Assembly (NCBI RefSeq): GCF_041914405.1
Contig: NZ_JAYSDK010000004.1
Span: 62,001 to 126,000 of the forward strand
Direction of reading: 5' to 3'
Length of the DNA stretch: 64,000 nucleotides
Source of the DNA: Zoogloea sp041914405
GTDB taxonomy: Bacteria; Pseudomonadota; Gammaproteobacteria; Burkholderiales; Rhodocyclaceae
How positions within the stretch are numbered: the first letter of the stretch is position 1; every line of letters begins with the position of its first letter. A model generated the notes under the pieces. The model did not search any database. It worked only from the letters and a program-made list of their open reading frames with translations, and was not told where the DNA came from. This document shows, piece by piece, positions 36,093-46,573 of the stretch. Made by a program: the position numbers and the translations under genes.

Positions 36093-36146
36093 AGCGCGTC
36101 TGCCGCCCACAACGGGGCAGACAGACGCGCTCTGCGTAGTTTTACG
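36093..36146. promoter_or_regulatory. Inverted repeats between the sensor kinase and the MFS gene
   Basis: A 10-bp perfect dyad (AGCGCGTCTG at 36093-36102, CAGACGCGCT at 36122-36131), followed by CGTA-GTTT-TACG at 36135-36146. The latter resembles the short TA-rich dyads bound by FixJ-type regulators. CAGACGCG recurs at 36231. These are candidate operators of the DctR-like regulator. Confidence 0.4.
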
Positions 36147-36257
36147 GAGGGACCGGGGGTGAATGCTGCGGATGTGCCCGCCCCGCCGCCTGCGGATACT
36201 CGCTCCATAACGCGAACCTCCATCCGGGGGCAGACGCGGTTCCACAGGAGACAAGAC

Positions 36258-37616
36258 ATGAGCACTGGCACGGCACAACTGGCCCTGGAGCGCCCGCTGG
36301 CGGCGGCCCGCGGCGAGCGCATCAGCGGGCAACGCCTGCGCGCGATCATCGTCGGCTCGGCGGGCAACCTGGTCGAATGGTTCGACTTCTATTGCTACGC
36401 GGCCTTCGCCCTCTATTTCGCCAATTCCTTCTTCCCGGCCCAGGACCCCACCGCGCAGATGATGTCCACCGCCGGCATCTTCGCGCTGGGCTTCTTCATC
36501 CGCCCCCTCGGCGGCGTGCTGTTCGGCCACATCGGCGACCGCCACGGCCGCAAGGTGGCGCTGATGCTGTCGGTGCTGCTGATGTGCTTCGGCTCCCTGC
36601 TGATCGCCTGTGCGCCCACCTACGCCACCGCCGGCATCCTGTCGCCGATCCTGCTGCTGATCGCCCGCCTGCTGCAGGGCCTCAGCCTCGGCGGCGAATA
36701 CGGCGCCAGCGCCACCTACCTGTCGGAGATGGCCGACTCGCGCCATCGCGGCTTCTACGCCAGCTTCCAGTACGTGACGCTGATCGGCGGCCAGCTGCTG
36801 GCCCTGCTGCTGCTGCTCGTGCTGCAGAACTTCCTGCTCGACGCCGAACAGCTGCGCGCCTGGGGCTGGCGCATCCCCTTCGTGGTCGGTGCCGGCCTGG
36901 CCCTGCTGGCCCTGCGTATGCGCCACGACCTGCCGGAAACCCAGTCCTTCGAGAACGCCCGCAAGAAGGCCGCGTCGATGGGCGGCCTCAAGCAGCTCGC
37001 CCAGCACCCCCGCGAAGTGCTGCTGGTGGTCGGCCTGACGATGGGCGGCACGCTGGCCTTCTACGTCTATACGACCTACATGCAGAAGTTCCTGCGCCTG
37101 TCCGTGGGCCTCACCGACGCGCAGACCACCGCCGTGTCGGCCGCCTCGCTGATCTTCGCGATGTGCCTGCAGCCGCTCTACGGCGCGCTGTCCGACCGTA
37201 TCGGCCGGCGCCCGCTGCTGGTCGGCTTCGCGCTGCTCGGCACCCTGTTCACCGTGCCGCTGCTGACCGCCATCCGCCACGCCAGCGGCCCGTGGGAAGC
37301 CTTCGGCCTGATCGCCTGCGCCTGGCTCATCGTGTCCGGCTACACCTCCATCAACGCGCTGGTGAAGGCCGAGATGTTCCCGGCGTCGATCCGCGCCACC
37401 GGCGTCGGCGTGCCCTACGCCTTCGCGGTGTCGGTGTTCGGCGGCACCTCGGAATACATCGCCCTGTGGTTCAAGCAGTCCGGGCTGGAGAGCGGCTTCT
37501 ACTGGTACGCCACCGCGGTGATCGCCTGCACGCTGCTGGTGTGCTGGTTCATGCGCGACACCCGCGCCAGCTCGCTGATCGAAGCGGAAGCCCAGCTGCA
37601 ACCCGCCCAGGCCTGA
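36258..37616 (+). CDS. MFS transporter, metabolite:H+ symporter family (KgtP/ShiA-like)
   Basis: A 452-residue 12-helix transporter. The family start GNLVEWFDFYCYAAFALYF and the loops GRKVALMLSVLLMCFG, LQGLSLGGEYGASATYLSEM and SDRIGRRPLL are those of the alpha-ketoglutarate/shikimate/proline branch. AGGAG precedes the ATG. A dicarboxylate or 2-oxoglutarate substrate fits the DctS-like sensor across the intergenic region. A clear terminator follows. Confidence 0.92.
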   Translation: MSTGTAQLALERPLAAARGERISGQRLRAIIVGSAGNLVEWFDFYCYAAFALYFANSFFPAQDPTAQMMSTAGIFALGFFIRPLGGVLFGHIGDRHGRKVALMLSVLLMCFGSLLIACAPTYATAGILSPILLLIARLLQGLSLGGEYGASATYLSEMADSRHRGFYASFQYVTLIGGQLLALLLLLVLQNFLLDAEQLRAWGWRIPFVVGAGLALLALRMRHDLPETQSFENARKKAASMGGLKQLAQHPREVLLVVGLTMGGTLAFYVYTTYMQKFLRLSVGLTDAQTTAVSAASLIFAMCLQPLYGALSDRIGRRPLLVGFALLGTLFTVPLLTAIRHASGPWEAFGLIACAWLIVSGYTSINALVKAEMFPASIRATGVGVPYAFAVSVFGGTSEYIALWFKQSGLESGFYWYATAVIACTLLVCWFMRDTRASSLIEAEAQLQPAQA

Positions 37617-37653
37617 TCCCTGACGCGGATGCCCCGGCATCCGCATCTCCTCA

Positions 37654-37688
37654 GCCTCCCCGCCGGCCCCGGCGCGGAGGCTTTTTTT
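37654..37688 (+). terminator. Rho-independent terminator after the MFS gene
   Basis: A GC-rich stem (GCCTCC ... GGAGGC, with an inner CGCCGG/CCGGCG pairing) directly followed by seven T's, 38 bases after the stop codon. Confidence 0.85.
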
Positions 37689-37913
37689 GCGTCACGACGC
37701 CCCTTGCGCCGGGAACCAACGCGGCGCCCGGCTATCCCACTGCGGGAACCCCCAGTCCCCAGCTCCGCATAGAGCGCGCACAATAAGCGTGCATACACCG
37801 GCTTACTTCATAATGCCGCCCGATACTGGAGGATGAAGCCGCGCCGGGTCAGCGCCCTTGCGACCCGGCCGCCCCATCCGCCCCGACTGAATCTGCCCCT
37901 AGGAATCCGACTT

Positions 37914-39488
37914 TTGAGCGATCCCCTGTTGCGCCGCCTGGCCCTCTTCGACCGTGCCGACCAGCACGATCTGCTGCGTCACTGCCGACACGGCGTGGAG
38001 CGGGAGAGCCTGCGCGTCGATCCCGCCGGCGACCTGGCCCTGACGCCCCACCCGCTGGCCCTCGGCTCGGCACTGACCCACACCCAGATCACCACCGACT
38101 ACTCCGAAGCGCTGCTGGAGTTCATCACCGACGCCCGCGAGGACGCCGCCGACACGCTGGACGAGCTGGACGCCATCCACCGCTTCGTGCAGGCCCACCT
38201 CGGCGAAGAGCGCTTGTGGCCCAACTCCATGCCGTGCCGGCTGCCGGACGAAGCCACCATTCCCATCGCGGACTACGGCAAAAGCCACGTCGGCCAGCTC
38301 AAGCACGTCTACCGCAAGGGCCTGGCGGTGCGCTACGGCAAGACGATGCAGTGCATCGCCGGCATCCACTACAACTTCTCCCTGCCCGAGGCCCTGTGGC
38401 CGCTGCTGCAGCAGGAGGAAGGCGACACGCGCTCCGCGCAGGACTGGCAATCGGCCTGCTACATCGCGCTGATCCGCAACTTCCGCCGCTACAGCTGGCT
38501 GCTGCCCTACCTGTTCGGCGCCTCGCCGGCGGTGGGCGCCAGCTTCTTCCGCGGCCAGCCGCACCGCCTCGACACGCTGGACGCCGAAACCCTGTACCTG
38601 CCGTGGGCAACCAGCCTGCGCATGAGCGACCTGGGCTACCAGAGCGAGGCCCAGGCCAGCCTGACGCCCTGCTACGACAGCCTGGACAGCTACCTGGACA
38701 GCCTGCGCCGCGCCGTGACCACGCCTTACGCCCCCTACGCCGCAGTCGGCACGCAGCGGGACGGCGAGTGGGTGCAGCTCAACACCAACGTGCTGCAGAT
38801 CGAGAACGAGTACTACTCGACAATCCGCCCCAAGCGCGTGATCAACAGCGGCGAGCGGCCGCTGCAGGCGCTGGGCGCCCGCGGCGTGCAGTACGTGGAA
38901 GTCCGCTGCCTGGACCTCAACCCCTTCCTGCCGCTGGGCATCGACCTCACCGAGACGCGCTTCCTCGACGCCTTCCTGCTGTTCTGCGCGCTGGAGGACG
39001 GCCCCGGCCTGATCTCCGGCGAATGCGGCGAATGCACCGGCAACTTCGCGCGCAGCGTCAATGAAGGGCGCAAACCGGGCCTGCAGTTGAAGCGCCACGG
39101 CAAGCCGATCGGCCTCAAGGAATGGGGGCTGGAACTGCTTGAGCGCATCGGCGCCTGTGCCGACCGCCTCGATGCCGCCTTCGGCCACGACCAGCACCGC
39201 CGCGCACTGGATGCCCAGCGGGCCAAGCTGGAAGACGTGTCGCTGACCCCGTCTGCCCAGGTGCTGAAGAGCCTGCAGGACGACCAGATCAGCCTGTTCG
39301 CCTTCGGCCGCCGCCAGGCCGAGCGCCACGCCGAGTGGTTCCGCCAGCACCCGCTGGACGCCGCCACGGAAGCCCGCTTCGAACAGGCCGCCCGCGACTC
39401 CCTGGCCGCCCAGGCCAGGCTGGAATACGAGCAGCAAGGCAGCTTCGAGGACTACATGGCGCACTACCTGGGCGCCATCCACAGCTAG
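37914..39488 (+). CDS. gshA: Glutamate-cysteine ligase
   Basis: A 524-residue first enzyme of glutathione synthesis, gamma-proteobacterial type: GVERESLRV near the N-terminus, ALGSALTHTQITTDYSEALLEFIT, PNSMPCRLP and the ATP-site region GIHYNFSLPE. The frame is open from an ATG at 37833, but I prefer the TTG at 37914. It has AGGAA at a proper distance and places GVERE about 28 residues from the start, as in E. coli GshA; the ATG at 37833 abuts its GGAGG too closely. Standalone gene. Confidence 0.9.
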   Translation: MSDPLLRRLALFDRADQHDLLRHCRHGVERESLRVDPAGDLALTPHPLALGSALTHTQITTDYSEALLEFITDAREDAADTLDELDAIHRFVQAHLGEERLWPNSMPCRLPDEATIPIADYGKSHVGQLKHVYRKGLAVRYGKTMQCIAGIHYNFSLPEALWPLLQQEEGDTRSAQDWQSACYIALIRNFRRYSWLLPYLFGASPAVGASFFRGQPHRLDTLDAETLYLPWATSLRMSDLGYQSEAQASLTPCYDSLDSYLDSLRRAVTTPYAPYAAVGTQRDGEWVQLNTNVLQIENEYYSTIRPKRVINSGERPLQALGARGVQYVEVRCLDLNPFLPLGIDLTETRFLDAFLLFCALEDGPGLISGECGECTGNFARSVNEGRKPGLQLKRHGKPIGLKEWGLELLERIGACADRLDAAFGHDQHRRALDAQRAKLEDVSLTPSAQVLKSLQDDQISLFAFGRRQAERHAEWFRQHPLDAATEARFEQAARDSLAAQARLEYEQQGSFEDYMAHYLGAIHS

Positions 39489-39498
39489 CCTGCGGCTG

Positions 39499-39570
39499 TC
39501 GTGGGGGCGAATTCATTCGCCCTTGGTCGCAGGAACGGAGTCCACGGGCGAATGAATTCGCCCCTACATT
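39499..39570. repeat. REP-like inverted pair, copy 2
   Basis: GTGGGGGCGAATTCATTCGC at 39501 is followed by its near-inverse (GGGCGAATGAATTCGCCCC, 39546-39564), forming a long imperfect palindrome between gshA and the convergent M16 peptidase. The left arm is identical over 18 bases to the element at 3424-3441. It could also act as a bidirectional terminator-like structure. Confidence 0.7.
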
Positions 39571-39593
39571 CAACGGCTTTGGCGACGGCGCGC

Positions 39594-42323
39594 CTACTCG
39601 CCGCGGCCGACCGACCACACCAGCGGCGCGCCCTGCAGGTATTTGCGGAATACCGCGGTCACGTCGGCGGCGCTGAGGCGGGAAATCTGCGCGTCGTACT
39701 GGGCGATCCACGCGTAGTCGTGACCGTTTTCCAGGCCGGCGGACAGCACGCCGACAAAGCCCTTCTCATTGCGCAGCCCGGTCTTGCGCTCCTCCAGCCA
39801 GGTGCGCTTGGCGCGTTCCACTTCCTGCTCGCTGAAACCGTCCTTCAAGGCACGCGCCAGCTCGGCCTTCAGGCTGGCCAACGCGGCCTCTGCCTGCGGG
39901 CTGGCCGCCGAGGCCTGCAGCCGGAAGCTGCTGCGCGGGTCGAAGCTGCGCCCGGCGAGGCTGACGCCGGCCCCATAGGCCAGGCCTTCCTTCTCCCGCA
40001 GGCGCTGCCAGATGCGGCTGTCGGCGTCGCCGCCGAGCACCTTGGCAGCAATGCGCAGCGCCGGGAAATCCGGTGAATCGTCGGTGATCGGCAGCAGGGC
40101 CTGGCCGACCACCGAGGCGTTCGGCTTGGCCGGCATGCTCACCACGATGGGCGCTGTATCGACGGCGGCCGGCGCCGCCTCTTCGCGGATGCGTTCGTAG
40201 GGCACCGGGGATTTCGGCAGCTGAGCGACCTTGCCCCACACCGCCTGCACGTCGGCCGGCGTGAAGTCGCCCACCGCCGCCAGGCGCAGCCGGCCGACGC
40301 CATGCAGGTCGGCGACGCACTGGCGGGCCTGCTCGTAGGTGGCGGCCCGCACCGCGGCCAGCTGGCGCTCCAGCGACCAGGGCTGGTTGGGATGCTCGTC
40401 CGGGTAGTTGTCGAAGCGCAGCGCGACCTGGCTGGAGGCGACGGAAGCCGGGTCCTTCAACGCGGCCTCCAGGCGGGCGATGGAGGCCGCCTTCATGCGC
40501 TCGAACTCGTTCTGCGGCAGGCTCGGTTTGGCCCACACCGCCAGCAGGATATCCAGCGCGGCCTCGGCGTTCTTGCGCGGCACTTCCAGCGTGATCTCGC
40601 CAAGGCTCAGGGACCACTGGGCCTGCAGGGCTTCGAGCTTCGCATCGAGCTGGTCGCGGTTGAGGCCGGCGCCGCCATAGGCCAGCAGGCTGCTGCCGAA
40701 GTTGCAGGCCACGCGGCGGCCGGTGAAGGCCTGGGTGTTGCCGTAGTCGTTGTTGAGGCTGATCCACGCCAGCGCACCCTGGGTCTTGCGCGGGATCAGC
40801 ACGGCCTTGGCCATCTCGCTGGGCAGCGGCACCGGCACGCTGGCCTTGGCGAGCTCCGCCGCACTGGCGGGAATCGGGTCGCTGGCCTGAGCCAACGCCG
40901 GCCAGTTGCCGCCGGCGACCAGTTCCTGCGCGGACGGCGCGGCGGAACTCGCCGGCACCTCCGGCTTGTCGCCGTGGCGCAGCAGCACATCGGCCCGGTT
41001 GGTCGGCACCACCCACTTGCGCAGCGCCGCGTTCACCTCGTCCAGCGTCACGTCGCGGGCCCGGTCCCGCTGCCAGAAGAACAGGCGCCAGTCGCCAGCC
41101 ACCTCGGCGCGGGACAGCAGGCTGGCCACGCTCTCATGGTTGCTGGCCAGGCGCTCGTAGCCGTTCAGCTCGGCCTGGCGGGCGCGCTCCAGTTGCTCCT
41201 GGCTGATGCCCTGGCGCGCCGCCGTCTCCAGGTGCTCGCGCAACGCGCGGCCCAGGGCTTCGGCATCGGCGTCCTTGCCCGCCGAGGCGCTGCCGACCAG
41301 CAGGCTGTAATCGGGCTGGATCTGGGTACGGCACTGGGCCGACACCGCCAGCTTGCGCTCCAGCACCAGGTCCTTGCGCAGGCTGCCCCAGTCCTGCGCG
41401 CAGATGGCGCTGACGCCCAGATCGAAGGCGTACAGGCTGCGGTCGCGCATGCCCGGCAGCTTCCAGCCGCTGGCGGCGATGGTGGTGCCGGCGGGCAGGA
41501 ACAGCTCGCTGCGGTTGATGACGGCGCGCGGCTCCTCCCGCGTCCACGTGGCCGGCTTCGGCTCGGCCGGGTTGCGCGCCTCGGCGAACAGGCGGCTGGC
41601 CAGCGCCAGCACGCGCTGGGCGTCGAAATTGCCGGTGACAATCAGCGCCGCGTTGTCCGGCCGGTAATGCTTGCGGTGGAAGGCCTGCAGCGCCTCGAAG
41701 GGCGCATCCTCGATGTCGCTGCGCGCGCCGATGGTCGGCCGCCCGTAGCCGTGCCAGAAATAGGACTGGCGCTGCAGCGCGCGCATCACCACGCTGCCCG
41801 GATCGGTGTCGTTGCGCTCCAGCTCGTTGCGCACCACCGTCATCTCGCTGGCCAGATGGGCCTTGGTGAAGCTGGCGCGGATGAAGCGGTCCGCCTCCAG
41901 GCGCAGCACCTCGTCCACCTTCTCGGGCTCGGCGGCCACCACCTCGAAATAGTTGGTGCGGTCGGTGGAGGTCGTGCCGTTCCACGTCGCCCCCAGCGCG
42001 GTCAGATCCCGCTTCAGGTCGGCGCGCGGGCCGGCGCTCTTGAACAGCATGTGCTCCAGCAGATGCGCCATGCCCGTCTCGCCATAGCCCTCCTGCTTGC
42101 TGCCGGTCTTCACCAGCAACTCCACCCGCACGCTCGCCGCCGACGGAAACGGCGCCAGGATGATCTTGAAGCCATTGGCCAGCCGGTACGACGCAAACCC
42201 GCCCGCCTCGGCCTCCGCCTTCGGCACGACCGCCTCGGTTTTCCCCGCGGCCTCCGCAGCGGGCATCAGCATCTGTACGGCAAGAAACACGGCCAGGGGC
42301 AGGCGACGGGGAATCAGGGACAT
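39594..42323 (-). CDS. M16 family zinc metallopeptidase, two-repeat form
   Basis: A 909-residue protein with a signal peptide (LPLAVFLAVQMLMPAAEAA). The N-terminal peptidase unit has the inverted zinc motif HLLEH (HxxEH, context TGMAHLLEHMLF) and the downstream glutamate region (VVRNELERN). The second half is a non-catalytic M16 repeat (residues ~500-900, with RIWQRLREKEGLAYGAGVS). This is the pitrilysin/insulinase-like arrangement seen in periplasmic proteobacterial enzymes. The start at 42323 immediately precedes the signal sequence. Confidence 0.9.
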   Translation of the reverse strand: MSLIPRRLPLAVFLAVQMLMPAAEAAGKTEAVVPKAEAEAGGFASYRLANGFKIILAPFPSAASVRVELLVKTGSKQEGYGETGMAHLLEHMLFKSAGPRADLKRDLTALGATWNGTTSTDRTNYFEVVAAEPEKVDEVLRLEADRFIRASFTKAHLASEMTVVRNELERNDTDPGSVVMRALQRQSYFWHGYGRPTIGARSDIEDAPFEALQAFHRKHYRPDNAALIVTGNFDAQRVLALASRLFAEARNPAEPKPATWTREEPRAVINRSELFLPAGTTIAASGWKLPGMRDRSLYAFDLGVSAICAQDWGSLRKDLVLERKLAVSAQCRTQIQPDYSLLVGSASAGKDADAEALGRALREHLETAARQGISQEQLERARQAELNGYERLASNHESVASLLSRAEVAGDWRLFFWQRDRARDVTLDEVNAALRKWVVPTNRADVLLRHGDKPEVPASSAAPSAQELVAGGNWPALAQASDPIPASAAELAKASVPVPLPSEMAKAVLIPRKTQGALAWISLNNDYGNTQAFTGRRVACNFGSSLLAYGGAGLNRDQLDAKLEALQAQWSLSLGEITLEVPRKNAEAALDILLAVWAKPSLPQNEFERMKAASIARLEAALKDPASVASSQVALRFDNYPDEHPNQPWSLERQLAAVRAATYEQARQCVADLHGVGRLRLAAVGDFTPADVQAVWGKVAQLPKSPVPYERIREEAAPAAVDTAPIVVSMPAKPNASVVGQALLPITDDSPDFPALRIAAKVLGGDADSRIWQRLREKEGLAYGAGVSLAGRSFDPRSSFRLQASAASPQAEAALASLKAELARALKDGFSEQEVERAKRTWLEERKTGLRNEKGFVGVLSAGLENGHDYAWIAQYDAQISRLSAADVTAVFRKYLQGAPLVWSVGRGE

Positions 42324-42532
42324 GATGGCGCGGGGCTCGGAAACGTCATGAAGGGGCGCTGATGATAACGCGCAGGGCTTGGGCGAACCTTGCGCGGAAA
42401 GGGCTGCGCTTATGCGAAGTTCTGATAAGCAACTATTTTTCCCCCACCCCACAATATCCCCGCCTGCCGTTCGTCTCCCCAGGCATGGATGCACCGTTTT
42501 CACTTCCTCTGCCCCACGAAGAGCCCACGCCG

Positions 42533-43081
42533 ATGGCCGAGCAGGACCGACGCCTGACTGAAACCATCGCCCGCGAGAGCGGGCGGCTGGGCAGTTTCAT
42601 CCGTCAGCGGGTGCCGGACTCGGGCGAGGCGGAGGACATCCTGCAGGATGTCTTTTTCGAGCTGGTCCAGGCCTGGCGCCTGCCGCAGCCGATCGAGCAG
42701 GTTGGCGCGTGGCTGTTCCGGGTGGCGCGCAACCGCATCGTGGACCGCTTTCGCAAGCGGCGCGACGAGCCCCTGCCGCTCGCCGGGCCGGAGGACGGCG
42801 ACGACGACACGCACTGGCTGGACAACGCGCTACCGGCCAGCGACGGCGGGCCCGAGGCGGCGCATCTGCGGCGGCTGTGGCTGGAAGCCATCGCGGCGGC
42901 CCTCGACGAATTGCCGCCGGGGCCGCGCGACACCTTCATCGGCCACGAGATCGACGGGCGCAGCTTCAAGGACATGGCGGCCGACAGCGGCGTCCCCCTG
43001 AACACCTTGCTCGGCTGGAAGCGCCAGGCGGTGCTGCACCTGCGCGAGCGCCTCCAGCCCCTTTACGACGAACGAAACTGA
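42533..43081 (+). CDS. RNA polymerase sigma factor, ECF type
   Basis: A 182-residue sigma factor with region 2 (EAEDILQDVFFELVQAWR, GAWLFRVARNRIVDRFRKRR) and region 4 (LDELPPGPRDTFIGHEIDGRSFKDMA, PLNTLLGWKRQAVLHLRERL). An in-frame ATG 48 bases upstream (42485) is possible; GAAGAG supports the ATG at 42533. There is no anti-sigma gene; the next gene encodes a small membrane protein that could regulate it. Confidence 0.88.
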   Translation: MAEQDRRLTETIARESGRLGSFIRQRVPDSGEAEDILQDVFFELVQAWRLPQPIEQVGAWLFRVARNRIVDRFRKRRDEPLPLAGPEDGDDDTHWLDNALPASDGGPEAAHLRRLWLEAIAAALDELPPGPRDTFIGHEIDGRSFKDMAADSGVPLNTLLGWKRQAVLHLRERLQPLYDERN

Positions 43082-43097
43082 ACGGGAAACCACCAAG

Positions 43098-43487
43098 ATG
43101 AAATGCTCTACCGAGAAATCCAGCTGCGTGTCGCGCTGCATCAAGATCGGCCTGCTGGCCGTGGCGGGCGTCGGCGCCCTCACCTGGGTCGTCATGGAAT
43201 TGTGGAACTGCCTGCTGCCCGACCTGTTTACCGGCGTCTCGCGCATCGGCTACTGGCAGGCGCTGGGCGTGCTGGTGCTCAGCCGGATCCTCTTCGGCGG
43301 GCTGCGCGGCGGCTGCCACGGCCACTGGCGCGAGCGCCGGGCCCAGTGGGAAAGCCTGACGCCGGAAGAGCGCCAGCAGCTCAAGGGCCGCTTCCACAGC
43401 CGCTGGGGCAACTGCGGTGCGCCGAGCAAGGTCGAAGCACCGGAGAACACCGGTGGCAACAGCGATCAACCCTCCGGCACCGCCTGA
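43098..43487 (+). CDS. Small membrane protein of unknown function, linked to the sigma factor
   Basis: A 129-residue protein starting 16 bases after the sigma factor. The cysteine-rich N-terminus (MKCSTEKSSCVSRC) is followed by two hydrophobic segments (IGLLAVAGVGALTWVVMELW and YWQALGVLVLSRILFGG), then a Gly/His stretch (LRGGCHGHWRERR) and a soluble tail. The HW-x-ERR pattern is common in small proteins encoded next to ECF sigma factors in betaproteobacteria. I cannot assign a function; a sensory or anti-sigma role is speculation. Confidence 0.7.
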   Translation: MKCSTEKSSCVSRCIKIGLLAVAGVGALTWVVMELWNCLLPDLFTGVSRIGYWQALGVLVLSRILFGGLRGGCHGHWRERRAQWESLTPEERQQLKGRFHSRWGNCGAPSKVEAPENTGGNSDQPSGTA

Positions 43488-43502
43488 GACAACCAGAACG
43501 GA

Positions 43503-44687
<1,185 letters not shown>

Positions 44688-44708
44688 GCATGACCCAAGA
44701 GGTGAATC

Positions 44709-45260
44709 ATGAAGACCCAGTACTACACCGCCTCCAGTCTCGATGGCTTCATCGCCACCGAGGACGACTCGCTGGAATGGCTGTTTCCCCTTGGCGATCT
44801 GAACGCGTCCAGCTATCCCGCCTTCATCGCCGAAGTCGGCGCGCTGGCCGTGGGGTCCTCCACCTATGAATGGATGCTCCGCAACGCCGACCAGGTGGCC
44901 GCCGAGACCGGCTCCCCCTGGCCCTACACGCAGCCGGCCTGGGTATTCACCACCCGCCAGCTCCCCGTCGTGGAAGCAGCGGACATCCGCTTCGTCAAAG
45001 GCGACGTGCGCGAGGTGCACCAGCAGATGCGCGCCGCAGCGGGGTCGAAGAACATCTGGATCGTCGGCGGCGGAGACCTGGCCGGGCAATTTCATGACGC
45101 CGGGCTGCTCGATGAAATCATCATCCAGGTCGGCTCCGTGACACTCGGCAAGGGGAAACAGATCTTCCCACGCCGCGTCCTGAGCCCAACGCTGCGGCTG
45201 ATGTCAGTTCGCCAGATGGGGAGCAGCATGGTGGAATTGCGGTACGAGATTGGGAAATAG
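44709..45260 (+). CDS. Dihydrofolate reductase-like (RibD C-terminal domain) protein
   Basis: A 183-residue protein of the RibD_C / YyaP family: YYTASSLDGFIATEDDSLEWLF at the start, SSTYEWML, and KNIWIVGGGDLAGQFHDAGLLDEI near the end (NADPH-binding glycine loop). These are DHFR-fold reductases of mostly unknown substrate, not housekeeping FolA. Ribosome site GAGGTGA upstream. Confidence 0.88.
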   Translation: MKTQYYTASSLDGFIATEDDSLEWLFPLGDLNASSYPAFIAEVGALAVGSSTYEWMLRNADQVAAETGSPWPYTQPAWVFTTRQLPVVEAADIRFVKGDVREVHQQMRAAAGSKNIWIVGGGDLAGQFHDAGLLDEIIIQVGSVTLGKGKQIFPRRVLSPTLRLMSVRQMGSSMVELRYEIGK

Positions 45261-45385
45261 CGGAATGCTCAAGCAAGGCGGGCGGGGCGGCGGCAAGGAC
45301 GGGAAGGCCCGGCCCGCCTGACATGCCCGCGGATAAAACGCGCCAGACCTGGCCGCTCGCCCCCCCGACTTGAACCTTCGATGCC

Positions 45386-45469
45386 CGGAGCCGAACGCTT
45401 GATGCCGGGACTTGAACTCACTTCCCTCGGAGCTGAACTTTTGATCCCGTGATTGAAGCCCACTTCCCT
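45386..45469. repeat. Two-copy 42-bp tandem repeat
   Basis: Units 45386-45427 and 45428-45469 both begin CGGAGC-GAA, carry TTGAT in the middle and end CACTTCCCT. A degenerate partial unit (GACTTGAACCTTCGATGCC) precedes them and another (CGGAGCGAAGCG) follows. They lie in a 370-bp stretch (45261-45630) with no convincing gene; the open frame across it on the minus strand looks like a by-product of the repeats. Confidence 0.7.
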
Positions 45470-45630
45470 CGGAGCGAAGCGCTAGAGGCTGCGACATGAG
45501 CTGGCTCACCCCTGATGGAAACCCACTCATGTCCGGAGGAGGCTGGCTTCCCAAAAATTGAAACCCGTGCCGCCCAGTGCAACACGGGTCTCAATCCGAA
45601 CCTCGCGCACTCCCCTGCAAGCGAGGACCA

Positions 45631-46107
45631 TCAGGCCGGAACGGCACCCGTTTCATCGCGACGCCGACTCTGCCCCTTGAAACGCGTCGACGCCTGGGCG
45701 CGGAGTTCATCCAGCGCCGTGCCCTTGCCCGCGAGTTTGGCAAAACGGTAAGCCTCCAGCGCCGCGCCGTAGATGTCGCTGCCCAGCGCCATCTCGGTGT
45801 CGTCCCCACGCTGGGTCAGCGCGGTCAGACGGGCCAGCACCGGACGCAGGCGATCCAGCGCCTGGATGTCCGCGCCAAACTCCTTGAGATCGAAAGTCCC
45901 CGGCAGAATCTCCGGAGACTGGGCGATCACGTCATACGCCTTGCGCGCAAACATCTCGGACTTGGGGCCCATCTTGCTCAGCTCACGCCGCTGATCCACC
46001 GACAGGGAAATCAAACCCGCCAACTGCTGCTCCAGCACCTCCAGGGCTTTCTGGACCAGGTCGATCTGCTCCGCAGACAGCGGCAGTGAAATCACATTCT
46101 GGGTCAT
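45631..46107 (-). CDS. Hypothetical protein, 158 residues
   Basis: I do not recognise a family with certainty. The protein is soluble and helical: a leucine-rich N-terminal helix (IDLVQKALEVLEQQLAGLISL), then LSKMGPKSEMFARKAYDVI, and a basic tail (RFKGQSRRRDE). AAGGAGCGAGAGG precedes the ATG at 46107. It sits at the left border of the accessory island but has the high GC of the backbone. Confidence 0.65.
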   Translation of the reverse strand: MTQNVISLPLSAEQIDLVQKALEVLEQQLAGLISLSVDQRRELSKMGPKSEMFARKAYDVIAQSPEILPGTFDLKEFGADIQALDRLRPVLARLTALTQRGDDTEMALGSDIYGAALEAYRFAKLAGKGTALDELRAQASTRFKGQSRRRDETGAVPA

Positions 46108-46573
46108 CCTCTCGCTCCTTCTCGGCTTGCCGATTCATGACATTGGCACGAAATTGTGCGAAGCGGATTCTGGGAGAGAGGGGTAGATTATGTCAATCAG
46201 ATTGCATGGAGCTCGCCGGATGCCGCGCGAGGGAAGTGAAGGACGCCACAGCGTTCGTGGCGGAGATCGTGGAAATATCTCCCTAAAATATCCACAAGTC
46301 AGTTCGGTCCCATCGTCACGATTAATGGCCCTTCGCTCTTCATCGCCCCCTGCAGACAGCCCAGCACTCAACGAATGGCCTTGGATGCATTGAATGAAGG
46401 CATCTCGGCCAATGCTGTCCTCTGCCCTCCATCCATCACACGATACACATGCAGTGCAAAACTGACTCCGAAGACACCCACAATGCTTCGCACGATTCAA
46501 ATAAAAGAAAGCAGTATGATTCCATTACATGTACTGCAAAACCACGGATAGACAAGACAAGAGGAGCAAAGAG
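46108..46573 (+). other. Non-coding border of the AT-rich island with a 16-bp direct repeat
   Basis: No gene is supported in these 466 bases. Base composition drops sharply from about 46300 onward. ACATG-A-TGCAAAAC-type 16-mers occur at 46447-46462 and 46527-46542, exactly 80 bp apart with two mismatches. A TATGAT box (46515-46520) lies between them, but no convincing -35 element was found. These may be operator sites for the DUF262/HEPN module. Confidence 0.45.

Noticed and set aside
45204..45554. A 116-codon minus-strand frame across the 42-bp repeats
   Set aside because: It has no ribosome site, has repeat-driven composition and overlaps the 3' end of the DHFR-like gene; treated as non-coding.
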